Shown here: positions 18,167-28,195 of the stretch, piece by piece | How positions within the stretch are numbered: position 1 is the stretch's first letter | Layout: every line of letters starts with the position of its first letter | Source of the DNA: Flagellimonas sp947499585 | GTDB taxonomy: Bacteria > Bacteroidota > Bacteroidia > Flavobacteriales > Flavobacteriaceae | DNA length: 64,000 nt | Direction of reading: 5' to 3' | NCBI RefSeq assembly: GCF_044596045.1 | Contig: NZ_CP138995.1 | Coordinates: 1,736,001 to 1,800,000, forward strand | Notes under the pieces: model-generated | Told to the model about the DNA's origin: nothing | What the model saw: only the letters and a program-made list of their open reading frames with translations | The model's database searches: none | Made by a program: the position numbers and the translations under genes

Positions 18167-18241
18167 AGCACTGCTGTTTGTTTTTTCTGATTATTCTCTA
18201 TGAATCTATATGCTTCATTTATTCTATTTTTTGAAATATCA

Positions 18242-20044
18242 TTATCGCAATCCAAATCCATATGAAAACAGAGGGGTAATAGAATCATTCCAAAAATTTG
18301 GGCCGTATTTTCCTTTATAATCCTCTTCTGATTTTGGCCAAGAATGTGGTAACTTTCCCTTAAAACTATAATCTCCAAATAGCACTTCTGCAATGCCATC
18401 ACCCTCAGAACCTGGTAGCCAAGCCGCTATAAATGCGTCTGATTGTTCAATCTGTTTGGTAGTTACCAATGGACGACCGGAAATGAGTAATACCACTGTA
18501 GGTACACCTTTATTTGTGTAGTTGCTGACATAATTCTGGTGAGCTTCCGTCAATGTTATTTCATACGCATCTATCTCACCACCAATATCCCCAAAAGATT
18601 CAGCATAAGGGGTTTCACCAACAACAATGATCGCAATATCTGCATCATCATGATTTCCGGTGGCATCAGCATCATAAACAACATTGCCCTTCGCCATTTT
18701 TTTTATTCCTTGTAGAATGGTCGTGGCGCCTGCATAGTTTTCTGTGGAACCTTGCCAGTTTATGGTCCAACCTCCAGATTGTAAACCAGAATTATTGGCG
18801 TGTTCGCCAACTACAACAATCTTATTCAAGTTCTTATCTAGCGGAAGCGTGTTTTTGTTGTTTTTTAGCAAGACCAACGACTCTCTAACAGCTTGTCTTG
18901 CTACATCTCTATGTTCTTGAATTCCTATTTTTTCTATTAAGGTTGAATCAGGAAAAGGGTTTTCGAAAAGACCTAACCTATATTTTTGTCGCAAGACACG
19001 GCGCACAGCGTCATCAATTCGGTTTTGCGACACATAACCACTTTCAATACCACCTTTTAATCCTTCAAGATACATATCCAAATCGCCTTCTACGGCCATT
19101 ATCACATCTACGCCAGCATTGATAACATCATTCTCCCCAAACCGAGAATACCCTTTCCAATCAGACACCATAATTCCATCAAATTTCATGGCGCCTTTGA
19201 GCATATCGGTGATAAGTTCTTTATGGGCATGCATTGGTTTGCCAGACATAGAATTGAATGAAGCCATTACGGAACCAACTCCTTCATTAACAGCAACAAT
19301 GTAAGGAGGCAACAATCGTTCCTGTACTTGTTGAGGGTTTAAAGAAGTTTCGCCACCTTCAACCCCAGAATCCGTTGCACCATCACCAATAAAGTGCTTA
19401 GCCGTTGCCATTACCGTATGCTTGTCCAAAAGATTTCCTTGAAGTCCTTTAACAGAAGCTCTTGTCAATACTTCGGTTAATTTGGTGCTTTCAGAAAAAG
19501 CTTCATAAACTCTACCCCATTTTTCATTATATGGTATGGCTATGCAAGGTGAGAAAACCCAGGTAAAACCTGTTGCTTGTGCTTCTATTGCTGTTATTCT
19601 AGCGGCTTGCTCTACAAGCTCTGCGTTTCTGGTAGCCCCTAGGCCAATGTTGTGCGGAAATATGGTAGCTCCCTCATACGTGTTTTGGCCATGTATTGCA
19701 TCAACACCAAATAATAATGGAATTCCCAATCTAGTGGACAGGGCCAACTCTTGCAACTTTGTGAATTTAGCTTGCCATTCGGCAGCGCCATTACCAGGTA
19801 AAGGTCCTTGAGTGTGAATGACTGAACCAATAAATTTATTGGCAATATCACTCTCGTCAGAAAGATCATCAAAATGCCTAACCTGAGTCATTTGACCAAT
19901 TTTTTCATCTAAGGTCATCCGAGTCAAGAGTGAGTCAATTTTTTGTTCTATAATAAGACCTGTATTGGTTTCAGGGTTCATCTTTTGGTTTTTGCAAGAC
20001 AAAAATGACAAAGCCACCACAAAGCCAAGTATGGAATTGGTCAT
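18242..20044 (-). CDS. GH3 beta-glucosidase lipoprotein
   Basis: This 600-residue protein has a lipoprotein signal (lipid Cys at 17). The N-terminal GH3 barrel contains DAIHGQNTYEGATIFPHNIG near 115, KHFIGDGATDSG near 216 and the nucleophile Asp in GIMVSDWKGYS (residue 295). The second domain contains VRESLVLLKNNKNTLPLDKN, SGGWTINWQG and the C-terminal PLFSYGFGLR. The family removes single glucose units from beta-glucan oligomers, and the closest type by motifs is the periplasmic ExoP/BglX-like group. The gene follows a 14-bp hairpin that separates it from the upstream binding-protein gene. Confidence 0.92.
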   Translation of the reverse strand: MTNSILGFVVALSFLSCKNQKMNPETNTGLIIEQKIDSLLTRMTLDEKIGQMTQVRHFDDLSDESDIANKFIGSVIHTQGPLPGNGAAEWQAKFTKLQELALSTRLGIPLLFGVDAIHGQNTYEGATIFPHNIGLGATRNAELVEQAARITAIEAQATGFTWVFSPCIAIPYNEKWGRVYEAFSESTKLTEVLTRASVKGLQGNLLDKHTVMATAKHFIGDGATDSGVEGGETSLNPQQVQERLLPPYIVAVNEGVGSVMASFNSMSGKPMHAHKELITDMLKGAMKFDGIMVSDWKGYSRFGENDVINAGVDVIMAVEGDLDMYLEGLKGGIESGYVSQNRIDDAVRRVLRQKYRLGLFENPFPDSTLIEKIGIQEHRDVARQAVRESLVLLKNNKNTLPLDKNLNKIVVVGEHANNSGLQSGGWTINWQGSTENYAGATTILQGIKKMAKGNVVYDADATGNHDDADIAIIVVGETPYAESFGDIGGEIDAYEITLTEAHQNYVSNYTNKGVPTVVLLISGRPLVTTKQIEQSDAFIAAWLPGSEGDGIAEVLFGDYSFKGKLPHSWPKSEEDYKGKYGPNFWNDSITPLFSYGFGLR

Positions 20045-20119
20045 TTTTTGGATAGTGTTAGTCTCTTATTTTAAATGAGACTGTAACATTTTAAGTTAGT
20101 TAGACTAATAGTATTTGAA

Positions 20120-20159
20120 AACTATACTGTCTTGGTTTTTAAGCTAAGACAGTATAGTT
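20120..20159. other. Perfect 14-bp inverted repeat in the gap before GH3
   Basis: AACTATACTGTCTT (20120-20133) and AAGACAGTATAGTT (20146-20159) are perfect inverted repeats with a 12-base spacer. They lie 38 bases after the stop of the PKD protein gene and 75 bases before the GH3 start, in the direction of transcription. No T-run follows on the minus strand, so this looks like a processing or mRNA-stabilising hairpin rather than a classic terminator. An operator is possible. Confidence 0.7.
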
Positions 20160-20197
20160 GATTTATAATTAGACCTTTTAATAAAACATATTTACTA

Positions 20198-22660
20198 CTA
20201 GTCTATTCTTATGTTGTCGATATAGAAAACCCCGTCTTCTGTAGTCAATTCGCCATCGCCTATACTAACAGGATTATCTGGCTTTATAACCAATTGATTT
20301 GCTTCAAAATTAGGTGGAATTCCAGTAAAAACAACTTCCAGTTCAACCCATTCATCGGCCGCTGCTGCAACCACTGTAACTTCACCCGGAAGCCCTATAC
20401 CAGGAGCATTAGGATTATTATTTACTCCAAAACGATAAGAAACATTTGCTCTATCAGAATATACTAAGACTTTGAGGGTTGTCGAAGCTAAATCGCCAAT
20501 TACATCTACGTTAGGAAATGCATTTTGCACTCCAGCAAACCTAGATGTACCAATTGCTTTATTAATTCTTAAAACATTTGCGGAGGTATTTAAGCCTGTG
20601 GCAGAAGGGTTTGCTGCTAACTCTACTGAAATAGAACCATCATTTGTAAATGTCCCTAAAAATGTTTCACAAGCTTCAAAAGTAGCTGGTAGCGATAAAG
20701 CATCAGTAGGAGTATCAGTACAACCGCCTCCTCCTCCTGAACCACCATCACCGAGAACCAATGATACGTTGTCGATGTTTACCAAACCATCTTCTCCATT
20801 CAAATCAAAAAGTACTCTAGATGTAGCATCTCCAAACCCTGTTGCTGTTAAGCTACGTGTGTATGTTTGTCTAGTATCATTAATATCTACCGGCTCCGAC
20901 GTATTGGAAAAATCACCGCCACTTAATCCTATTCCTGCGATTATACTCCTGTCTCTATCAGACCAAGCATCAAAAGTCAATGTATATGTGGCATCTGGAG
21001 TAATTGTAAGTTTCTGACTTACGTTAACGGCAAATGGAGCTGCTGGATTTGAGCCTGTAACATTTATAGAGTAAAAGGTATTACCATTTTCTGTTGCCAC
21101 TGGAGCAGGATTGGCATCATCGACACCTTGTATCCATGGAGCTGCACCACTCTCGAAATCACCATTGGTCAATAAACCACTATCAAAAGCTGTTACATTT
21201 ACAGTTCTTGTAACTTCAGCAGCTGCATTTGCTGCTGCGTCACTAACATTATAGGTGATAATATAAGTTCCGGCAATACTAGTGTCCACTGCATCACCAG
21301 CTACAATGATGTTACCAGAAATATCACCATCTGTGTCATCGTTTGCAGTTGCTCCTGGGTCTACGAAAGAGTCATTAACTGTAAGATCAATCACTGCATC
21401 ACCATTTAACGAAATAACTGGTGGTGTGGAATCTCCTGTGCTAGTGCCACCTAACACAAGGGATACATTGTCAATGTTCACTATACCAACTTCAGCACCT
21501 GAATCAAATAAGATCCTAGCATCTAATGCTCCAAATCCGGTCGCGGTTAAAACGACCGTATAGGTTTGTCGATCTGTAGTTATGTTTACTGCTTCGGTTG
21601 TATTAGAAAAATCTCCACCACTTAGTCCAATTCCTGCAAGTATACTTCTTGCAACATTTGACCATGCATCAAAAGTTAAGGTATATGTTTCATCTTGAGT
21701 GATTTCCAATTTTTGAGTTAAATTGACATCAAAAGGATTACCTGCAACTTCTACGTTTACGGAGTAAAAAGTATTATCATCTTCTGTAGCAACAGGTGCT
21801 GGGTCGGTACCCACGCCTATAGTCCAAGAATCTGCTCCGCCTTCAAAATCGCCATTAGTCAATAATCCATCATCAAAAGGTTCAGGTCCTCCACCGTTTC
21901 CGCCTTCAACCAAAGAAACGTTATCTATAACTACAATACCTGTATCTGCTCCCATATCAAATAATACGCGACTATCTGCTCCACCAAAACCTGTTGCAGT
22001 AAATTCAAGAACAAAAGTTTGTGTTTCTGTAGTTAAATCTATCGTTTCGGTAGCATTTGTAAAAGGATCCACGTTTAGTCCTATACCGGCAATAATTGTT
22101 CTTTCTCCATCTGAAGAAGCATCGAAAGTCAATATGTAATCTGTGTCTTGAGTAAGTTCTAATACTTGGCTTAGGTTTACATTGAAGGCGTCACCTGCTG
22201 TTTCAACATCCGCTTGGTTAAAGCTATTTCCTCCTTCTGTTACTACATTCGCTGCATTACCAATCCATGAGTCCGCGCCGCTTTCAAAATCACCATTGGT
22301 CAAAAGCCCGCTGTCAAAAACTGGGTCTGGATCTGGGATATCAATCGTTACTTCATCTTCAAACGTATTTGAAGCGCCTGCTGTATTGGATGCAGTAAGT
22401 ACAATTGTATATGTGCCAGAAGTATAAGTTTTTATAGGGTTTATCTCAGTAGATGAGGTGCCATCTCCAAAGTCCCATAGATAGGTTCTTGCTTTTTCTG
22501 AGATATTAAGAAATGTTACCGTACCGGTATCTTCATTAAGAGTAAAAGAGAAGCTCGAAATAACTTCCGGCAGTAAAGTGTCATCGTCTTCACATCCTAA
22601 AAAGGATATGGCCAAGATTAATATTGAAATTATCTTGATATTTTTGAGTAATAGTTTCAT
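20198..22660 (-). CDS. Multidomain glycan-binding lipoprotein with PKD and three repeated CBM-like modules
   Basis: This 820-residue lipoprotein (Cys in AISFLGCEDDD) has a PKD domain at about 35-110 with YLWDFGDGTSS. Three related modules begin LLTNGDFEsGa.sW at about 118, 265 and 493. Each has TYTLTFDAWS-, GIGLS- and VNIDNVSLV-like strands typical of CBM4_9-type jelly rolls. A DUF5011/HYR-like Ig domain (PPVISLNGDAVIDLTVNDSF) lies at about 410-492. A different C-terminal module (about 655-820) ends FYIDNIRID. No catalytic domain is present. The run of Asp after the lipid Cys suggests surface export. It probably holds beta-glucan at the cell surface, taking the place of SusE/SusF-type proteins. 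Confidence 0.85.
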   Translation of the reverse strand: MKLLLKNIKIISILILAISFLGCEDDDTLLPEVISSFSFTLNEDTGTVTFLNISEKARTYLWDFGDGTSSTEINPIKTYTSGTYTIVLTASNTAGASNTFEDEVTIDIPDPDPVFDSGLLTNGDFESGADSWIGNAANVVTEGGNSFNQADVETAGDAFNVNLSQVLELTQDTDYILTFDASSDGERTIIAGIGLNVDPFTNATETIDLTTETQTFVLEFTATGFGGADSRVLFDMGADTGIVVIDNVSLVEGGNGGGPEPFDDGLLTNGDFEGGADSWTIGVGTDPAPVATEDDNTFYSVNVEVAGNPFDVNLTQKLEITQDETYTLTFDAWSNVARSILAGIGLSGGDFSNTTEAVNITTDRQTYTVVLTATGFGALDARILFDSGAEVGIVNIDNVSLVLGGTSTGDSTPPVISLNGDAVIDLTVNDSFVDPGATANDDTDGDISGNIIVAGDAVDTSIAGTYIITYNVSDAAANAAAEVTRTVNVTAFDSGLLTNGDFESGAAPWIQGVDDANPAPVATENGNTFYSINVTGSNPAAPFAVNVSQKLTITPDATYTLTFDAWSDRDRSIIAGIGLSGGDFSNTSEPVDINDTRQTYTRSLTATGFGDATSRVLFDLNGEDGLVNIDNVSLVLGDGGSGGGGGCTDTPTDALSLPATFEACETFLGTFTNDGSISVELAANPSATGLNTSANVLRINKAIGTSRFAGVQNAFPNVDVIGDLASTTLKVLVYSDRANVSYRFGVNNNPNAPGIGLPGEVTVVAAAADEWVELEVVFTGIPPNFEANQLVIKPDNPVSIGDGELTTEDGVFYIDNIRID

Positions 22661-22682
22661 TGTCTTTTTCGTTTTAGTTAGT

Positions 22683-23546
22683 TTAATCAGCGTTATTTTT
22701 ATATACCCTTACATAGTCCACTATCATGGTTTGAGGAAATTCTGTTTCAGCGTTTGGTGAGCCTACAAAAGTGCCTCCTACCGCAAGGTTCATTAGAATG
22801 TAGAAGGGCTTGTTAAAAACCCATACCCCTTCACCATCCGTTTCTTCATTGACATCTTCCGGGGTAATTTGATTGTAAAGCACATCGTCAACATAGAAAT
22901 TGACAAAATCCGGACCCCATTCAATTCCAAAAATGTGGAAGCCGGTATCAAAGCGGTCATTTTCTAAGGTATACTCCTTGGAAATAGCATCACCACCGTT
23001 GTAGCCAGGACCGTGCACACTACCTATTAGAACAGTAGGGTTTTGTCCACGATATTCCATAATATCAATTTCTCCTGCTCCTGGCCACGGATTTTCATCT
23101 ATATCAGCGCCAAGCATCCAAAAAGCAGGCCAGATACCTTGTCCAAAAGGTAAACGGATACGCGCTTCAAAACGGCCGTATTGTTGCTCAAATTTATCTT
23201 TTGTCAATAACCTTGCGGAGGTATATTCAGAACCTTGAAAGGATTCTTGTTGTGCGGTAATCAACAATACTCCATTTTGTATGGTTACGTTTTCTGGACG
23301 GTCTGTGTAGTATTGTAATTCTTGGTTACCCCATCCATCTATACCATTACCGATATCGAAGCCCCAAACTTGGTCGTTTGGTGCACCATCGTTGTCAAAA
23401 TTCTCGTCTAAAACTAAATTTGTAAATGTAGCCACTGTCTGTGTTTCATCTGTTTCACAACCGGATATCACGCTCATTGCAATTACCCCAAGGTATGTTA
23501 GCGCTACCGATTGTATTGTTTTAATTTGCATATATTTCATAATCAT
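22683..23546 (-). CDS. GH16 endo-beta-1,3-glucanase (laminarinase-like) lipoprotein
   Basis: This 287-residue lipoprotein (lipid Cys at about 30 in VISGCETDE) consists of one GH16 jelly roll. The catalytic motif is GEIDIMEYRG, with Glu 159, Asp 161 and Glu 164. Nearby WPAFWMLG and SVHGPGYNGGDA match bacterial laminarinases. The active site is ExDxxE, which is typical of the laminarinase branch rather than agarases or carrageenases. It should make the first cuts in beta-1,3-glucan at the cell surface. The gene lies 22 bases from the downstream PKD gene and 23 bases from the upstream binding-protein gene. Confidence 0.92.
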   Translation of the reverse strand: MIMKYMQIKTIQSVALTYLGVIAMSVISGCETDETQTVATFTNLVLDENFDNDGAPNDQVWGFDIGNGIDGWGNQELQYYTDRPENVTIQNGVLLITAQQESFQGSEYTSARLLTKDKFEQQYGRFEARIRLPFGQGIWPAFWMLGADIDENPWPGAGEIDIMEYRGQNPTVLIGSVHGPGYNGGDAISKEYTLENDRFDTGFHIFGIEWGPDFVNFYVDDVLYNQITPEDVNEETDGEGVWVFNKPFYILMNLAVGGTFVGSPNAETEFPQTMIVDYVRVYKNNAD

Positions 23547-23569
23547 TTTTTTCGATTTTCAAGAGCCAA

Positions 23570-24991
23570 TTATTCCGTGTAGAAGTAAATGTTGTCAAAT
23601 AGGAAGTTTGGTCCACCTGTAATTATAAGTGCACCCAAGTTGTTTTTCTGGGTAGCAAGGTCACCCCCCAAGGGTATCTCTAATGATGTCCATTGACCAA
23701 CGGTCAACCCTGTCAGGTCAAACCTAAAATCCACATCATCACCCTGTGGTAAACCATTGTCGGTATTGGTCTCTAATTCCTGGTTGGCCCCAATATCCCT
23801 AATTTGAATCCCGACCTCAACTCCGGCGCTCTGCACATAAACATCTACATGCAAGAATGTTAATTCTGAGGCATCTACTGTATTTTCGAATACAATACCA
23901 GTAAAATTATTATTGGTATATGCCAAGACATTATCCGCATTGTTGTTTGTTATAACAGTTTCTGTGGTAGACCCTCCAAATCCAGGAGCAAAATTGCTAT
24001 TGGTATCCGGCGTATATGCTTCGCTGAAAATTGATTTTACGTTGGCTGCTGGCCGTGTTGGGGGCGGAGCAAAAGCTAAACTACCAGAAGAGGTAACTTC
24101 CAGAGACCCGTCTGCCAATACTCCTCCCAATAAAGCTGTTATTTCTGCAGTTCCCGTACCTATAACAGATATTTCGCCTAATTCACTTACTCGGGCAACT
24201 TCAATATCTGAAGAGGTAAAATTGAAATAAGATGGTGCTGCTATAACGGTTTGATTAATGCCTGACTCCAAGTTAAAAGTTTGTGTAATGCCGCTGACTA
24301 TAAGACTAGAACCGGTAAAAGTTTGTTCTATAAGATCTTGTCCAAAAAAGATAGCTGGATTGGGTTGTGCTACTGTTCCCAGCTTTTCAAACCGCAACTC
24401 ATCAATCCAAAAAGTATACCCAAAACCATTAGTAGTTTGTGTCCCTGCAGAGAAAAAGAACATTCCTCTTTCCTGTATCAATTTTGACGGATCTGGAATA
24501 GGAATGATAACTTTTCGCCAATCGGTAGATAACCTTATGTTCTGGGCAGTTACTGCAAATTTGTTTTGACCAAAATCAGTTCCAAAACCTACTTCCCCTA
24601 TGGTAGCGGTAGTAGAACCTTTAACATAGAAGGTCAAGGCATCAAAACCTGTTAAGTCCCTGCCAGCACCACGATCCAGGAAAATACCTCCAATAAATCC
24701 TCCATCTGGGTCATCTGGAGCGGGTACATCAATTCGTATAGAAGATGACCCTTCGAAGGCTACGTTATCATCAGTGCCAAATCCTTCGGGATTAGCACCT
24801 TCATTTGGATCAAAAGAATCAAAGAATTCATCCGTAAGTCCTACAGGAGCATCTGTAAATATATCCCCGTTGGACGAGAATGTTGCAAACTGTACATCAT
24901 CTGAAAAGTCTCTTTCACAACTTGTAAAAACAGCAATGCCCAAGCTAAAAAGAACTATAAAACGTAAGTGTATATTTCTAATATTTTTCAT
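23570..24991 (-). CDS. Surface glycan-binding lipoprotein (CBM-like, Big_2, CBM-like)
   Basis: This 473-residue lipoprotein has its lipid Cys at 25 (AVFTSCERDFSDD) with acidic residues after it, as expected for surface export. Residues about 45-205 form a jelly-roll-like module (SSSIRIDVPAPDD, ALTFYVKGSTTA, YTFWIDELRFE). Residues about 215-305 resemble a Big_2 bacterial Ig domain (EVARVSELGEISVIGTGTAE). Residues about 320-473 form a second jelly-roll module ending NFLFDNIYFYTE. No catalytic residues are apparent. Its place just upstream of GH16 fits the SusD-adjacent binding proteins of laminarin loci, but no SusD is present here. Confidence 0.8.
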   Translation of the reverse strand: MKNIRNIHLRFIVLFSLGIAVFTSCERDFSDDVQFATFSSNGDIFTDAPVGLTDEFFDSFDPNEGANPEGFGTDDNVAFEGSSSIRIDVPAPDDPDGGFIGGIFLDRGAGRDLTGFDALTFYVKGSTTATIGEVGFGTDFGQNKFAVTAQNIRLSTDWRKVIIPIPDPSKLIQERGMFFFSAGTQTTNGFGYTFWIDELRFEKLGTVAQPNPAIFFGQDLIEQTFTGSSLIVSGITQTFNLESGINQTVIAAPSYFNFTSSDIEVARVSELGEISVIGTGTAEITALLGGVLADGSLEVTSSGSLAFAPPPTRPAANVKSIFSEAYTPDTNSNFAPGFGGSTTETVITNNNADNVLAYTNNNFTGIVFENTVDASELTFLHVDVYVQSAGVEVGIQIRDIGANQELETNTDNGLPQGDDVDFRFDLTGLTVGQWTSLEIPLGGDLATQKNNLGALIITGGPNFLFDNIYFYTE

Positions 24992-25003
24992 TTTTCAATC
25001 TTT

Positions 25004-28000
25004 TTATTTACCAATGTTGATGTGTACATATGTCATAATCTCCCACTCGTTACCATTACCAAATCCAACTGGACTAATTATAGGTTCTTGTGAAAAAGTG
25101 TTGGGCGGTACCGCGTTTGGCAAATAACGTGGTGAAAACTCATTTAAGGATCTCCATGTACCACGAATTCCTATTTGTGTGCTTGGTAAAATAAACCAGT
25201 CAGGCTTACCAAGAGTTGTAGAGATATCCAACATCAATTGTACTGGGTACGTTAAGTTAAAATCTCGATGGTAATCAAATGGTCCCCAATCGTTAATTTT
25301 TTGGGTATACTGTACTTTCCATTTCTTATAAATCATTCTTACATCTCCGCCAAAACGTTTTATCAATCGTTCACTATCTCCGTTAGCTTGCCCGTTGCCA
25401 TAGTAGAAATTTCCAATTAGACCGAAATCCGAACCAAGTTTGGATACCATTCTGGAATGGACTTCCCATAAATCTTCAGCGGGAACCGAATTTGGGAAAG
25501 CAAAGAAGGACCTGTCGGCGTTGAAACCGATATATGAATCAACGGTTGTAGGAAGGTGACGATACACAAATCCAAGATTCATGGCGAATTTGGCATCCTC
25601 CGATCTGTCATTATCCCACTCGTACATCCAAGTACCCGGGGTAGGGTCGAAAGTCAAGAGAATCTCACCGGCAGTGGTCTCTCTGTTGCCTCGAACGGAA
25701 AAGGGATCATCAAGATTGTTCCTTAGGCGTCCTGGGGCTTGTACATCTTGAGGCATGGCATCCACTAATGGTTTTTGCCACATGAAATTAGGAGCAATCT
25801 GAAAATTTCCTGCAGCGATGGTAAATCCAGAAAATACACTGGTTACATTACCACTTCCCGTATCCCTTAATTTCCAACCAGTAAAGGTCATCGTTTGGTC
25901 AGCGCCACCATTGGCAATTAAACCCATAGCTGCCGCTTGACCGTACCAATTGAATTTTCCACCTTCATAGGTGACCTTAACTTTACCACCCCAGTTATCA
26001 TTTGCCTGAATTCGATCTTCAAAAACGACATAGTTTCCCGGAGTACCTCTAACATCTTGAAATGTAGTACCGTTCAATGGGCTTCCTGCCCAAATTCCTC
26101 CCATCATAATTCCAAATTTGCCGAACTCCCTTTCAATAGCCAAAGTAGCCCTTTCGGTCGGCCAAAAGGGGATTACACCACTTCGTACTTGATTTGCATC
26201 TAAGACCCGACGTCCATTTTCATCAAAAACCAGATTGGTTTCAAAGTCTCTATGGTAAATACCGGTAACATCAAACTTCCCAATATGTTTTTTGTACTTG
26301 AAAAGCATGGTAGGATTTGCGCCCCACCATAATTGAGGACCAATAGCGGCCTTTAGTCCTTTTAAAGGGCCCTTACCGTCAATTTCCATTCCTAATATTT
26401 CACCGTTGTAAATATCTAGGTTAGGGCCATAGTTGGCTTCTGGATACAATCCGAAAAAGTCACCTTCATAACCCCAATGATAATGACCTGTTCTATAGAA
26501 ACCTTTTAGATCAAATTCTTTGGCGTTCCATTCAAACTCTGCTTGATATACGCGAATTCTATTTACATCGGAAACAATTACGTCTCCTTGGTCAGTACTT
26601 ACATCAATAGGACGGGAGTTATTCTCATAAAAAATCTCATTGATTGGGTTTCGCGCCACGTTACCAACAACATTCATATTTACCTCTGCTCTCATGTTAG
26701 GTGCAGGGTTTCCTTCTACTCCAATAAAATACGACTGCATGTGATCGAATCCTAACTGATTTGGAAAGGTGTTAGGGTCGTCTGGGTTAGGAGTATCCGG
26801 AGTCGTAATTAAACTACCTCCAGTACTGAAGGTTGAGAACTTTGCTTGAAGGTTACTGATGCGAAGCAGATTACTTTGCTCTCCGTTTAAAGCGGCTTTA
26901 TCACCACGAGCTTTAAGCACAGCATCCATCAACTGTATATTACTAAAATGATTGGTTACAAAATCCAGATTTACACCTTCGTCGTAAGGATTTAATTGAT
27001 GCGCATCTTTTAGTGCATAATAGGCTGCCCTTGGATAAAGGTCGTATAACCCTCTAGGGTTGGTAGCACCCTTGGCACAAATCCCAAACCATTCCTCGTT
27101 CATGTTATTTACTCCTGGGGCGGCGAGGTCTCTCGCATATCCACCATTGGACCATGAAGCGTTGTTATCATGCACATCGGCATTTTTTCTATCATCAAAT
27201 CCAAATTTCCACCAACCATCACTGAATTGGAAAGTGAAACCTCCAATTGAGTTGTCAGCTTTTCCCAGACCAGCTGCATTTTGATAGATCTCTTTCCAGT
27301 TTTCTACCATATAGTATGCCTGGGAATATTGATCTTCTTTGTTTTCGATGGCATTGAACGCATCAGCTCCAAACTCTGTAAACATTACAGGTTTGTTGAG
27401 TTTGTCTTTTACTACTTGAAACATGTCTCCGAAAGAAGCCCCACGATAGGTATTGGTTCCATAAATGTCAATATCTTTACACTCCTCCGCTACAATATCA
27501 ATGAACAATACATCACCATTACAAATAGCTACAGGATGTGAAGAATCCATAGCCTTCATTTTTTTTGCGGCCTCATTCATTAATCTATACATAGGTCTTC
27601 CTCGACTTTCGCCTATGAAATTTATTCTTCCTTCATCGTCTGGGAAATCTTCAGTTTCCGCTCCTGCCCAGAATAACCCATAGTTGTTTTCATTACCTAA
27701 TAAGTAAAGAAGTAGTCCGGGAGTGTCTTTATAACCATTTACCAACTCTTCCATTTCAGTCATTAAAAATTCTGAAGTAGTAGGGTCATCATAAATAGTT
27801 ACAGGAGTCCAAACGCCATTCAATGTAAGCCCATAGCGTCCAAAAGAATGGTTGAGCATGGTGTATATGCCATAGTTTTCATAGATATACTGTATCCATT
27901 TTGCAGGGACACCTGTATATTGACGAATAACGTTAACACCCATGTTCTTTAATAGGGACATTTCTGTGTCCAGTCCCGCTTTGATAATGTCGTCCGGTTT

Positions 28001-28195
28001 TTTCCAGAATGCAGCGTTCACTGTGTTGGTGCCAATTGGAATGTAGTCCCAATTCATCCCATTCATCATAAAATCCTTTCCATTGACCACCAATTTCATT
28101 CCTTCATCATTGCTTACAACAGAAACCTTGTCGGCTTGGGCGTAGATAGCAGTTGTAAACAATAGGAGCAGTAATCTCAGTAAATTGTTTTTCAT
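25004..28195 (-). CDS. Glycosidase TIM barrel fused to an outer-membrane-barrel-like domain
   Basis: From the ATG at 28195 (MKNNLLRLLLLLFTTAIYAQ, a signal peptide) the protein is 1063 residues. A longer frame from 28240 lacks a signal at its front. Residues about 30-405 form a GH2/GH5-clan TIM barrel: VNGKDFMMNGMNWDY, the acid/base candidate Glu in LYLLGNENNYG (169) and the nucleophile candidate Glu in KPVMFTEFGADA (274). From about 420 to the end, short alternating polar/hydrophobic segments rich in Gly, Trp and Tyr recur, with turns, and the last strand is EWEIMTYVHINIG. That pattern looks like a transmembrane beta-barrel. The gene is first after the sensor gene and could supply the missing outer-membrane channel of the cluster. 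The barrel reading is inference. Confidence 0.72.
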   Translation of the reverse strand: MKNNLLRLLLLLFTTAIYAQADKVSVVSNDEGMKLVVNGKDFMMNGMNWDYIPIGTNTVNAAFWKKPDDIIKAGLDTEMSLLKNMGVNVIRQYTGVPAKWIQYIYENYGIYTMLNHSFGRYGLTLNGVWTPVTIYDDPTTSEFLMTEMEELVNGYKDTPGLLLYLLGNENNYGLFWAGAETEDFPDDEGRINFIGESRGRPMYRLMNEAAKKMKAMDSSHPVAICNGDVLFIDIVAEECKDIDIYGTNTYRGASFGDMFQVVKDKLNKPVMFTEFGADAFNAIENKEDQYSQAYYMVENWKEIYQNAAGLGKADNSIGGFTFQFSDGWWKFGFDDRKNADVHDNNASWSNGGYARDLAAPGVNNMNEEWFGICAKGATNPRGLYDLYPRAAYYALKDAHQLNPYDEGVNLDFVTNHFSNIQLMDAVLKARGDKAALNGEQSNLLRISNLQAKFSTFSTGGSLITTPDTPNPDDPNTFPNQLGFDHMQSYFIGVEGNPAPNMRAEVNMNVVGNVARNPINEIFYENNSRPIDVSTDQGDVIVSDVNRIRVYQAEFEWNAKEFDLKGFYRTGHYHWGYEGDFFGLYPEANYGPNLDIYNGEILGMEIDGKGPLKGLKAAIGPQLWWGANPTMLFKYKKHIGKFDVTGIYHRDFETNLVFDENGRRVLDANQVRSGVIPFWPTERATLAIEREFGKFGIMMGGIWAGSPLNGTTFQDVRGTPGNYVVFEDRIQANDNWGGKVKVTYEGGKFNWYGQAAAMGLIANGGADQTMTFTGWKLRDTGSGNVTSVFSGFTIAAGNFQIAPNFMWQKPLVDAMPQDVQAPGRLRNNLDDPFSVRGNRETTAGEILLTFDPTPGTWMYEWDNDRSEDAKFAMNLGFVYRHLPTTVDSYIGFNADRSFFAFPNSVPAEDLWEVHSRMVSKLGSDFGLIGNFYYGNGQANGDSERLIKRFGGDVRMIYKKWKVQYTQKINDWGPFDYHRDFNLTYPVQLMLDISTTLGKPDWFILPSTQIGIRGTWRSLNEFSPRYLPNAVPPNTFSQEPIISPVGFGNGNEWEIMTYVHINIGK

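Noticed and set aside
18163..18402. Minus-strand open frame of 79 codons overlapping the end of GH3
   Set aside because: It is out of frame with GH3, has no recognisable domain, and GH3 ends normally at LFSYGFGLR, so it is neither a frameshifted tail nor a convincing gene.
20472..21017. Long plus-strand open frame inside the PKD protein gene
   Set aside because: It is antisense to repeated Ser/Thr/Asp-rich modules, with no start context or domain; a shadow frame.
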